NCBI GenBank assembly: GCA_014825775.1
Contig: MVAQ01000139.1
Location: 1 to 56,173 of the forward strand
Length of the DNA: 56,173 bases
Reading direction: 5' to 3'
Source: Krasilnikovozyma curviuscula
Taxonomy: Eukaryota; Basidiomycota; Tremellomycetes; Cystofilobasidiales; Mrakiaceae
This document shows, piece after piece, positions 28,438 through 38,906 of the stretch. The position numbers and the translations under genes are program-made. Position 1 is the first letter of the stretch. Each line of letters starts with the position of its first letter. The notes beneath the pieces are model-generated. The model was not told the origin of the DNA. It searched no databases and worked only from the letters and a program-made list of their open reading frames with translations.

Positions 28438-31339
28438 TTATGAACAGACACAGCCGCTGCAATGAAGAGTGAATAATTTCTGAATGTCAGTGAGGTCGTT
28501 CGGAAGAAAAGGATAGAACCGCGCGTACGGCGCTCGGTGGAGGAAAAAACCATGGAACGGGGCGTACGTCACGTTCTGGATACTGTGTGCATACCTTGAG
28601 AACCACCAACTAGCTCTAAGCCTCTCGATCCAATGAACCAATAGTGCTAATCGTAGACGGGGTGAACGAATAGCCAAGACGTGAGCTTTTTCGTAGTCGT
28701 CGATGGGCATCACCTTCACAAAGGGTTAAGAAAGTAAGCTATCAATTATGGAAGATTCTGTGAGGAGTAACAAGGACACGAACCGAAGCCATCCAATAAC
28801 TGCAAATGCTAGGCTCAGTGGGCATCGGTCCGTAGGTGTGATTGAGTCTCTGCAACAACCAAGGTGCGGAACCGCTCCTCAGCTGATTGATGAATCCTTC
28901 ACATATATTCATCAACTGCTCGGTCGACATGTTGACAGGATCCAAATGAGCATCGACGGATTGCAGGTCCTGCTGAGGGATGATAGGCGGTAGAGTTACG
29001 GATGGAGACAGTTGAGCTTGAGAAATTTGAGCATGTATTCCCGATAGCAGATGGTAATCGGCGGAAGTTTCTTGAGTGGGCTGCCGAATGATATTTGGTA
29101 GAGGTCGGTTTTGTTGTTGAGCTGGATGATAGCCACCAACACTACCGGCTCTGGAGGCTCGACGGGTTGCGGCTGCAGCTCGAGCAACGGCCGTTCTTTC
29201 CAAAGTCGCTTCTTCTTCAGCAGAGATATCATCAAATCTTTCGATTCGACCGACAGTATAGCCATCTCGGATTCCCTTCTCCAACAGCTTGAATCTCCAA
29301 CTTCCGACAGTTTCGACCATAGAACGGCCATCCTCCAACGTCTGGACGGATCGAATTTCAAGCATGGTTCCGTATTCAACTGGTGGGTTGGTAGAAGAAG
29401 ATGTTGGGCTTGGTCGAACAGGCAAGACCATACCGAAGCGAGGGGAGTTGGATTCGATACATCGACGAAGCATGAGACGATACCTGTCAGTGGAAAAGGC
29501 TCGTTAGCATAGCATAATCTCAGTTGTAGGGAGCAGATTTGAACGTACTTTGCCTCAAAAACATGGAGGACTGTGGGCATGCAAGGGAATGCCAGGGTGC
29601 AAACGAAGATTGGGGTATCCATTCGCAAGTCGTGATCCTCTCGCTCTATAAATTCTTTTCGTTCAATGATTTCAAGAGGGAAAGCAGTAATGGCTAGAAA
29701 TAACAAAGCGGTTAATCGTTCGTAAGTTACTAATAAGTCTGAGGAGCAGGGAACTCACTAATTGTGTTCAGCAGCTTATTGAAAGCTCGTTCCCGTATAA
29801 GAGGGAGCTGAGCAACAGAACTTCTGCAAATAGGACAGAGTGAAGAGTGATCCAAGCTTCTGGACAAGCATCTTTTACAGAATGTCTTTGACATTGAAAA
29901 GAAGGAGAGAGTCAATGAGCCAAAAAATTGTCAGTTTCAAAGTCTTTAGCACACTCACATGGCCACATTCAGTTGTTATGCTCTCAAATAGGAGTGAAGC
30001 ACAGACGTCACAATCCAACAGATTGCTCAACTCCTTCAACGCAAAGTCAGCATTCATTTTACCAGCATTCCTGCTAGAGGTAGCTCGCCCAGCGAGTCGT
30101 GATCTCATGACAACGTCGTCCTGCTGCAAATGATGGTGCTGTGTTCTAGGAAGGGCAGGTGAGCCCATAGGAGAAGGTGAGAATTCTGCCGGCGCTGGTT
30201 GAATTCCTGAGGCTGGCGGCGGAATTCGGATGGCTGATCCTTCATATTCTCCAGCTGATGATGAAGGTAGCTGAGCTTCTCCATCATCATCGTCTTCACT
30301 GCCCTCTGCGTCCATTTCGCCACTATCGCCACTCCCCGCAAATCCGTCAACTCTCTTGACAAGGCCGACAATCCTGTCAATGGAGACATCCATCTTGCTA
30401 TTCTCCCAGCCATGAAGTTTACCCAGACAGGTCGGGAGGGGACATCGGAGAAGTTGTTTGGGAGAGCCAGGAGGAGACGTCGGCTCGTCAGGAACATTGG
30501 AGAGCGAATGCGCGTGCGTTCGACACATGGTGTGACCACACGATAGTGTGACTGGTTTGTGCAGAAGAGTACCAGGAGGACAAAGTGGGCTGTTGGAGGG
30601 CGCCATATACAACAGGGACAAACGACTCAGCAAGTTGCATTCGGTGGCACGAGAGAATGCACCAACAAAAAGGAACTTACCACGCTAAACACCGCTTCAC
30701 CTTGTCCCACCTCTCTGCTTTCTCTTTCGCTATTTGTTTCCTTTCTTCTCTGCCGAACATAGTGGGGGCTGTGATGATGTGATTTGGATTTTGGCGTGGT
30801 ATAATGGTGGACTGCCTGACGTCAGAACTCATAGTGGGCGTTTGAGCTGAGCTCGTCGCAATGACTGGGAAGGAGTCTGGTATCTGGTGTAGAGGGACAC
30901 CAGAAGTACTAGGAGCAGCGGAGTAGGATCTAGGAAGAGAGGAAACCTGTGCGGATGACGAAGCAGAGGAGTCCAATGCGTCGCTGAGGATGGTGAGCCC
31001 AGACGCAGCGTCGTGCGGAGGACGACTGTTTCGACCATCATCTGTGACTGCTGACGCAAGCGCCTGATTCATATTCTGATGAGATACTGAGGTGCTTGAG
31101 AAAGGATAGCGAGGCTGAGGTTCGATCGGCGTCGCATGGTGCGCCGCTGCTTCTCGCCCTATTGACTGGGGTGGAGACGCCGGGTTCAGCAGGAATTGTA
31201 TCGATGATATTGTTGACCGTCGATCACTAGGTGCGAAAGGGGTTGGTGCTGTAGCTTGGCCTGCTGCTGTCGCCTCAGAAGCAGGGCGACCTGCCGAACT
31301 GGAAGCTTCTCCCTCGCCTCCCGCTGAAGGTAACGACAT
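28438..31339 (-). CDS. LON-domain RING-finger protein (LONRF-like, two RING-type modules)
   Basis: Likely E3 ubiquitin ligase, or cereblon-like LON-domain adaptor. Seven exons (30681-31339, 29959-30589, 29759-29885, 29549-29693, 28784-29483, 28595-28713, 28438-28456) close in phase to 799 residues. A 220-residue Ser/Pro/Ala-rich N-terminus leads to a first, incomplete RING-like module (CPLC, then LSCGHTMCRTH, then CPLPTC). Next are a Pro/Asp-rich linker and a full C3HC4 RING (CDVC, ECGHTFCKRC, CPICRS). The LON substrate-binding domain follows: ITAFPLEIIERKEF, PIFVCTLAFPCMPTVLHVFE, YRLMLRRCIE, GWR-type elements near VGSWRFKLLEKGIRDGYTV, and VMPIDDYEKAHVLAIRSPRL near the end. The last exon is only 19 bases and restores the conserved terminus (SWWFSSGCVCS). 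Reading through its intron instead would give an unlikely 45-residue tail. Confidence 0.9.
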
Positions 31340-31918
31340 GTCCTGCTTAACACGCCCTATTCCAATCAAGAACAAACTTGGTGGGTGCCAGGGACTTGAC
31401 TGGGATGGGATGATTAGCTTATTGGGGGGATTTTAGTCAAGATTGATATTGCGTTCGATTCCAGACCAATGGAAACTGGTTTTTTCCTCGGTCACAGAAG
31501 GTTGCTGACGGGCGGATTTCTTGATTCGAGCTCGAGGATGCCTTCTTAGATGTAAAGGGTATTACTGTGTTAGATTTGGGGATAGACTGTGTGTATGGCT
31601 CATACTTTCCCAGAAAAAGAGAAGGTGCAAGTTTACTCCTCCTTTTCGATCCAGCGTCCAGTTCGATTTGGTGCTTGTGATCGAGGAGCCACCAAATTCC
31701 CTCCATTCCCGAAACTCCGGACAGCTTCTCAGAGCCTGGACGCGTACTCACAGAATTCAAATTATATAGCATGTCTATAAAAACTATTGATGTTCAAGTC
31801 CCAACTGAGAAAGACCGGAGTTGGAATGTGAGAATGAGAGGGCGCCGGTCATATTGTCGCCACCTTTGTTTACTTCGCCGTCGTACACCGCTTGACCAGG
31901 GGCTCCTTCTCCGTATCA
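31340..31918. other. Intergenic: LON-RING promoter and GH127 3' end
   Basis: About 580 bases between co-oriented genes. A B-box-like GTTCGATTCC occurs at about 31455 but no tRNA can be folded around it. Confidence 0.4.
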
Positions 31919-34900
31919 TCACGAAAAGTGCCTGGGTATCCATGTGATGAGGTCTCCTTCCTCTCTGTTCCCCCAATTCAAATATGGCTTGAAGTGGATC
32001 ACTGCATCAACGACTTCGCCATTCTCCAACACCTGCTTCCCGATACCAGCAAACACTACCATCCCTTCGGTGGTCTTTTTCAGCTTGACATGTGAGAGGC
32101 CATCTTGAGGGATTCTGAGAGACCTGAGGTCTACCTTGTTATCGCAGCCTTCAACGCAGTAGAGAATGGGACCGCGGGAGAAACACGTCTTGTTGCTAGT
32201 GGTTCATGATGAAAGGAAACGTGTCAGCCATTAAACTACACAGCAAGAAAAAGAACAGCATACTCACGTGTTTTGATGAACAAGAGGATGAGGGTGGATC
32301 TGTTGAATCTCCATCTGGAAGTTGAGCGACAGAGAATTGTAATGCGATGGAGGCAAGCTGAGATAGCCCTTGATGACATCAGGTTCGACCAGCATGGGAT
32401 ATCCATCTTGAAGAATCTATTTTGTTTGTATAAAGAAACGAATGGAGTGATTGAGACACGAATCAACTTGTAAAAACGTGGAATAGCCGGACATAAAACC
32501 GTTATCAGGCGATAGTGCGGCTCTGCAGCACTTACAGCAAACTCATTGTCCACCCAGCTTGGAATTCTCAACAACAACCCGATCTTCTTTGCCATTGGCA
32601 AGCCGATAAAGGAGATCTTGATCTCGCCTTCGTAAGGGTAGTTGGTAGATACAACCATCTTACCACCTCCTGGGAGATTGATCTCGGAAGCCATGTAGAG
32701 GTGGACAACGACAGTGGTGTGAGAAGCGTCCATCTTAGAGATAGAGTAGGCATATCCGCCGATGGAGCAGGTCAGACGTGAGACTAAACTCGCGGTCGTT
32801 AGTTAATAGAGACGCGACGCGACTCAGTCGGACTGGTTGGAGCTCACCATTGGGAGGACAACATGAGCAAGTGAACCACGATGCGCGTTTGATGTCCGGT
32901 TGAGAGAACTTTTCCAAGGGATTATCGTAGAAAAATGAAGTTCCACTTCGAAAAAGTGGAAGTCAGCGAATGTGAACTAAATCCTACTTGCCAATCTTCG
33001 TACTCACTCCTCGCTTATTCCAGGAAGGACCGCATTGTACAACGTCCACTCCAGCCGATCAGAAAACTTCGAGTTCAAGTCGACCCTCAAGAGCCTCTTC
33101 ATGAGAAACACAACCGAGATGGCAGCACACGTCTCTTGATAGATCTCCCCCGCACAGTTAGGGAGCCAGTAATCACGATCATCGAAGCCCTCCCAGTCAC
33201 CTTGACTGCCAATTCCCCCAGTGACATACGTTTTCCTGTTCAGACTTCCAAGAAGCTTCGTGACGGCGCCATAGAGAGACGCGTCACCGGTCAGGCGTGC
33301 GAGATCTGTCGCTGCGGTAAGCCAGTATCCGACTCTTACAGAGTGCCCCCGAACTTGGTCCTGGTCTCTGATTGGAGATTGAGCCTGCATGTACCAATAA
33401 GAGTCCTGCATTTGGCCGAGTAAAGAGACCGGCAGAATTCAGTGCTCAAGAGACTGATTGTCGCGAAACATGACAAAACTGACCTGCCAAGGCATGTTCC
33501 ACCAAGAATCATCTTCACTGGCATTTCTTCCTCTTTTTCTCATCTCAAAGTCGTAGTAGTGTTCTCCCTTCTTCCTCACGACCTCGTCGCCGGCCAAAGA
33601 AGAGCCGTCCACTTCAACCCATTCATTGTCGACATTTGTCACTCCTCCCTCGTCTACTGATGGTTTCCCAACTTTATCTCTAGCGTTTCCTGGAATACCA
33701 TCAGGTTTTCGTTTGAAGGGTACGTCCCCTTTCCCACCTTTCCCTCGTTCTTCAATGAAATCGGTAGCTAGACTGAGCCATTTCTCATCTCGAGTTTCTT
33801 CGAAGAGCCGTAGGAGACCTATTTCAATCTCTTGATGGCCTGGGTAGCCGCCGGAGAATGAAGACGAGGCTGATGAGGTCGAGAACGTGTTGTAGATGAG
33901 ATCGAGCTGCTTGAGGGAGACATCCATCAGTCTGCTTTCTGCTAAGTTGAGTTTACAGAGCTGCCTATGCGCAATAGCAGCTTCCAGGAGGTGTCCGGCG
34001 TTGTACAGTTCATGTAAATCTCTGTGAGCGAGAAAAGAACTCCTTCAGATCTGAGCAACGTCCTGTCTCGAAGGAGAAGTCGAGATTACTGACCGGAGGT
34101 TGTTCCACCGCTTGCTCTTCATCTTCTCATCAGAGGACTCTGCTCCAGCCTCGATCCAGTCGATGTATCGACAGAGATAGCCATCAGAGTGCTGAGCTTT
34201 GTTGAGGCTTTCAATGCATAAGTCAACCCATGACGCCAGATCGTAGGAAGACTCAAGGTGCTGGTTTGTCGAAAGCATAATGAGAGCGTATGAGCAAGCT
34301 TCAATAAACTTGGCTGCGATAAGTAGAGAGATGTTCAGTCAATATATCTTAAGAAGCCTGCTCGAACAACTTACTGATATCAGATTCGCTACGTGAAGAC
34401 GGAAGTAGGAACAAACCCACAGATAAAAATAGATAAGAATCGTCACAAGTTTCAACTCATAATAAAATGACTATACTTACTCGTACTTGTTAGGTTTGAA
34501 TGGTTTTCCAGTGATCCACGGCTCAGTCAGATAGGCGATGCGCTTGGTGTCGACGAGTTGCTTGTACATTGCCGGGAAAGTTGAGTTGATCGTTTTCTGA
34601 ATCTGGTTTGACCAGAACGAACCTTTCTTCAGTCGAACATGCTCAAAGCTGGTAAAAGTAACGGTAACCGTCAATGATGACGCCCGAAGATAAGGCGGCT
34701 AATCAAAATCGAATGATCAGCGAGAGGACCAAACTAACCCTATAGGTTCGAATAACGAATCTTGCAAGCCCCCATGGACATCCAAGAGATCTCTGGGTAC
34801 TGAATGGGCCTCGCGATAGGTGGGAACGAGCTCAGGGGAGAGCTGGGGGTTTATTTTGGTGTACGAGCTTTGATGGGGGGAAAAGATGAGGAAATCATGA

Positions 34901-35258
34901 AGTAAAGACCTGAGAGTTGACGTGTTCGGTTCTGGGAAAATATGGAGGGAAACAACAGGTGTCAATTCAGTCGTGTAAGTTGGTAGCGGTGTCCGAAACA
35001 TCCAGTGGATTATCCGCCTGGTACAGAGGACCGTTCTTCCATTTCGACGACAAGCCGGTCGTCTTCGACTACTACAGACCTCTTGAAATCCTGTTGCATC
35101 TTCAAGAGGGCTGTGGACTCACCTTGATCTCTCTCGTCCGATTCCTCGTCATCCCCACCTGCTGGAATCACTCTGTCAACCAGTTGGACGAATCTATCTT
35201 GGATGCTCGCAATCTTATTGAGTAATGACAGAGTCTCATTGTTTTTGGAGGGCTCCAT
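31919..35258 (-). CDS. Glycoside hydrolase family 127 (beta-L-arabinofuranosidase-like, DUF1680)
   Basis: GH127 enzymes release beta-L-arabinofuranose with a Zn-bound cysteine nucleophile. Eleven exons (35123-35258, 34739-34931, 34481-34648, 34375-34388, 34094-34313, 33484-34021, 33008-33405, 32848-32945, 32536-32783, 32268-32416, 31919-32195) close in phase to 812 residues. Exon 4 is only 14 bases. The catalytic and metal set is visible: ETC (Glu about 514, Cys 516) and CSCCPPN (Cys-Cys about 584-585). Other family segments are FEHVRLKKGSFW, NAGHLLEAAIAH, GHSVRVGYWLTAATDLAR, GGIGSQGDWEGF, GPILYCVEGCDN and the terminus LITWIPRHFS. Compared with a ~650-residue core, it has about 108 extra N-terminal residues and a polar insertion after DFIEERG. 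No signal peptide is visible, so it is probably intracellular. The in-frame ATG at 35001 is an alternative start. Confidence 0.85.
34375..34388 (-). other. 14-base micro-exon of the GH127 gene
   Basis: Flanked by an acceptor (CACGTAG) and a donor (GTAAGTTG) on the minus strand. Including it yields DESDITKFIEA across three exons, which fits the family's conserved segment after the first helix. Skipping it shifts the frame. Confidence 0.7.
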
Positions 35259-35476
35259 GACTAGAAGTGAAAGGTTGAGGAAGCTGTGGTTCGATCAAAG
35301 TCAGGAGTCGCGTGTACCGCGTGATGCAATGTGCGCTTGAGTCCGGCGACGGTGAGAATCTTGCACAAAAAAATAATCTCAATCGGCATACGAAGTTCCA
35401 TCTATAAAGTGCCTGGGGGTTTCTGATTGAAGTGCTAGGATTCGTAGAGTAAGAGTGGAGACTCTTCTTCGCTTTC

Positions 35477-37774
35477 TCAAGCTTCCAAACCTAGTTTCCT
35501 CATTTTAAATTTCGACATTTTCACAGGCGGGCCGGCAATAGGTGGGACTGCTGATGAAGCTGGATCTGATGGAACTGGAGCTGGAACAGTAGTGGGAGCA
35601 GTCACTGATGCTGCGACCGGCGCTGCTGAGACACGTTCAGTCACACCTCCAAATGCTGCCTTGACAGAAGCAGCCTTTAATCCCGGTGATGTCGTCACTG
35701 ATGGAGAAACATCTGGTATTGACGATGGAGCCACTTCTTTTGGACTGTTTTCGATGACAACAGAGGGGGGAGGTTGCGCTTTGGGCTGCTCGAGGACCTC
35801 CGCCTCCTCTACAGCCGGCTTCTCCTCGACTATCTTCGTAGCCCAATTCCATTTGATCCCATCCTTAAGCTTTTTCAGCTTCACCTCAAGCTTCATTGGA
35901 AGAGCTTTGAAGGCGCAGTGGCAGGGGATGATTTGGTGTTCAAGCGGTGTCAAAGAGATGGTTCTGGAACCTGTTCGGATTTTGACCTGCGAGATCCAGA
36001 AGATCTTTAGTAAATAGAAGGTTGAAAAGTGATCACGAGTTAGCTTACCTCTGAAGTTGAGAATGTAATCGAAAGATCTGCGGTCAATTCTGTTTTGATG
36101 TAGACCGAGATGGTGACTTCAGACTCGGACTGGAAAAAATCAAATCGAGGTAGTAGCGGTGTAATAGGATCGATAACCAAAGATTGAGGGGTCGTAGTCG
36201 AGGAAGGTGCTGCTGAAGTTGACGCAAGGGGAAGTGTTGATTTGGATGACTTGATTTCAGGAATCTTATCCTTCCCGGCCCTTCGTTCCAGAGGTGTTAT
36301 CTTTCCGTCTAGAGTCCTCACTTGTTCAGCAGCCCCTTCGTCATTACCAGGAATGATCACCCCGCCAATCATACCCCTCATGAGAGCTTCTCTCGCAGCA
36401 ATCTCGTCGGGCGTGAAGTTCTCCTCATCATCATCATCCTCGTCCTCTTGACCATCTCCTCCCGCAACTAATTTGCCATTCTCAAGTTTACCGACTCTGA
36501 TAGCTCCCTTGAGACCACCTGCTGGAACCACCGTTGGGATTGAGAGGAGGGATGTCGCTGATGTGTGTGAAGGGAGCAACGAGCTCTTGAACCTGGAGAT
36601 CTTCTTTCCATTCTCGTCGACCATAGAGGACTGTATGGTATCGTCGATTCCAATTGATGCGTCCAAAGGGACAAACTTCGAAGGGAGAAGAAGTGAGCCT
36701 CGTACAAAACCATATCAGCGCAAACCGTTCACTCACCTCTCCGTCCAGCTCACCTACATCTCCACCCCCAAGTTCTCCGAGCCCACCTCGAGCAGCCATC
36801 GATTCCCTTAACCTATTATACTCCAGCACAGCCTGTCTGAAGTTCATTTCGTCTTCCATATCCGACAGATCCGAAAGCTCATAATCATAATCTCCATCAT
36901 CCTCTTCATCTTCGTCCGTCTCGTCTTCTTCGACGCCGCGTTGTGAGCGTCGAGATTTGGGCGCGATAACAGGATGCTCGACGACTTTGAGAGACATAAT
37001 ACTGTTGCTGGTTGATTGATCTACAGGTGGTTTGGGACCTTGAGGCGTAGGAGTAACGACCATTGGTGTTGGTGTCGATGTTGTTGTAGTTGGAGATTCT
37101 TCAAGTTGTGATTCTGTTTGGTCACTGTGCTCGACGGTATCGTTCCATCTGACTGACTTAGCTGCTGAACTCCTTCGTCTGCTGAGTGCTGATTTGGGTG
37201 GTTCGACAACTTCCTCGCCTTCACCAACCGCGGAGGAGGACTGCTTCTCTTCCTTCTTCAATTCTGCAAATTCCATGAGAGATTCACGCTCTTCTTCCTC
37301 CTCAGCTTCTCTTAGGATTTTCTCAATTCGTTCAGCCTTCTCACGTTTCATCTCCGGCGTTTCGACTTGATCCCATTCGATGGGCTTGATGACCGGGTTT
37401 CGAACAGGCTGGTAGTTTTCTGGAAGATTAGAAGGAACATGCAATCTGAGATCCATGATCTGTCGGTGTTATTAGCTCATATTGATCTGTAATTCCAGTC
37501 AGAGAGAGAGAAGGGGCCATACTTCCTCGTCCTCAGGTTCTGCCTTCTCTCTTTCTATCAACTCTTGGTGCAGTCCCATATCCTTCAGCTTCTCTATTAG
37601 CTCCAGTGGAAGAGTTTCCAAGCCCCCAGCAGCTGGAGCTAACTGAATCTCACTTGGTAGGCCATCTAACAAGCTGCTAGGAGCCTTGCTCACTGCGTTG
37701 AAGTAGTGAGGAAATTTGTCAGGTGGAACACAGAGCAGAACGGAAAGGGCGCACAACTTGCCTGGTCCCGACAT
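35477..37774 (-). CDS. CS-domain (p23/HSP20-like) protein, otherwise unrecognised
   Basis: Four exons (37523-37774, 36737-37459, 36049-36675, 35477-35986) close in phase to 703 residues. A CS domain spans about residues 500-590: RFDFFQSESEVTISVYIK, LSITFSTSEVKIR, and KLEVKLKKLKDGIKWNW, the fold used by p23, Sgt1 and NudC to contact Hsp90 or act as co-chaperones. Before it lie a hydrophobic N-terminal segment (KLCALSVLLCVPPDKF), a Glu/Lys-rich coiled-coil-like stretch (about 110-150), and KSVRWND. Then there is an acidic run ending FRQAVLEYNRLRESM. After the CS domain is a Pro/Val/Ala-rich linker and a basic end (KFKMRKLGLEA). I cannot place the whole architecture; parts recall unconventional-prefoldin/URI-type scaffolds, but no prefoldin helices are evident. 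An Hsp90 co-chaperone role is inferred from the CS domain only. Confidence 0.75.
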
Positions 37775-38906
37775 GATCCCTCAATACCACTGCTATTCCT
37801 ACAATCGAGTATTTTCTGATCTCGTGTTACCTTTCGGGAAGCGTTAAAAAGACGGAGTGGACGCTTGCGGAAGGAAGAAATTCGCGGTCAGAGAAGGATC
37901 TCCTAAGGTCTTCCTCGATATTGATTCAAGGGGTTGATGACGCTTCTGCTACATCAGTCCTTCTGCTCTGGACAGCAATTGCAAATAAGATCTATGTAAA
38001 TTTGGTAAAAGTGGAGCATTTAAGCTGTATGAGAACGAGAACTTCTATCGCCTCGTGAGAACCTCCAACTTGAGGACTGGTGACTGCCAAAGAGTAAGTT
38101 CTAGCATGTTTTTACAGCGGATGTGATGCTGCTCTTAGGACGACCCGGTCCGTCGAGCGCGGTCAGCGAGATCAAAACATCATTTTGTACCGCGTGCAGC
38201 ACTTAGTGGGTTCCGGTTCACCTGAAAAGCCCCTTCCTCTGGTTTGTGGTACAACACAGCTGCCATTTGCAGTCAGGCTTGTGAGGAAAAACAACGTCTC
38301 CTCATACGCAACCTGCATTCACGACAAGCTCAAGTACCAATCGCGTTGTCCACCGAATCCGCAGAATGGATCTGGAAAACACCTCAATCAGTGATGAAGT
38401 GGCCATTGGAATGCTTGACTCAACGGCATTACAGTCGAAGGAGAAGAAGGCAAGAGTCCCAGTTTCAGTCGGCAAACCGGACTGGGACGTGATTCGTCGT
38501 GACGGACCATTGCGGTCGCGCTCGACGAAAGTTGGTGGTTCCACTGGCTTGATCTCGTCTTTGAAAACAATTATGAGATCCTTTCAGAACAACACGGCAG
38601 TGACCATTAGATGTGTTGCTTCTGCTCTAACTGAGGTTGATGACTTTCACGCCGAGCTGTTTAGGTGGTAGCAGCAGCCCTGTCTTGGCACGGGCACTCT
38701 GTCTTCCTCAAACACTCTTTCTTTGTTTTGTTTACACCCTGCTATATTCACCGAAAGCCAAAGCGTTTATCGAATACAGTTGAGATTTTGCGTCTCTTTT
38801 AAAAGTTAATTTACCGTCAAAGGTCTCAGATTACATGCCGCGCTAGCTCGCCTCTGACGAAGACGACGTGATTGTTCCCTCCAAGGTGTCCTCCCCGCCC
38901 AAGGAG
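37775..38906. other. Divergent intergenic region with one doubtful 101-codon frame
   Basis: About 1.1 kb between the divergent CS-domain and acyltransferase genes. One open frame on the plus strand (38366-38671, starting MDLENTSISDEV) has a fair start context. A possible upstream acceptor (GCTAG at about 38850) precedes an in-frame Asp/Glu-rich stretch that would extend the acyltransferase N-terminus by about 19 residues if an earlier exon exists. Confidence 0.4.
38366..38671 (+). CDS. Doubtful 101-residue open frame
   Basis: A continuous frame from an ATG in a reasonable context (CGCAGAATGG) to a TAG. It has no recognisable motif, no membrane segment and unremarkable composition. It lies in the divergent promoter region upstream of the acyltransferase gene. 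It may be a small gene, part of a 5' exon, or chance. Confidence 0.2.
   Translation: MDLENTSISDEVAIGMLDSTALQSKEKKARVPVSVGKPDWDVIRRDGPLRSRSTKVGGSTGLISSLKTIMRSFQNNTAVTIRCVASALTEVDDFHAELFRW

Noticed and set aside
31440..31475. B-box-like GTTCGATTCC suggesting a tRNA
   Set aside because: No T-stem, anticodon arm or acceptor stem can be paired around it.
31892..32095. Plus-strand frame near 32 kb
   Set aside because: It overlaps the last GH127 exon, whose minus-strand frame carries conserved family segments up to the TGA at 31919.
34717..35001. Separate 94-codon minus-strand gene upstream of GH127
   Set aside because: Its downstream part splices in phase into the GH127 core (giving the segment before FEHVRLKKG), and its upstream part is better explained as intron 1. 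Kept only as an alternative GH127 start.
35010..35258. Complete 82-residue protein starting at 35258
   Set aside because: A strong GTGAGT donor at 35122 and a good acceptor at 34932 join its first 45 codons in phase to GH127 exon 2, which is the more economical model.
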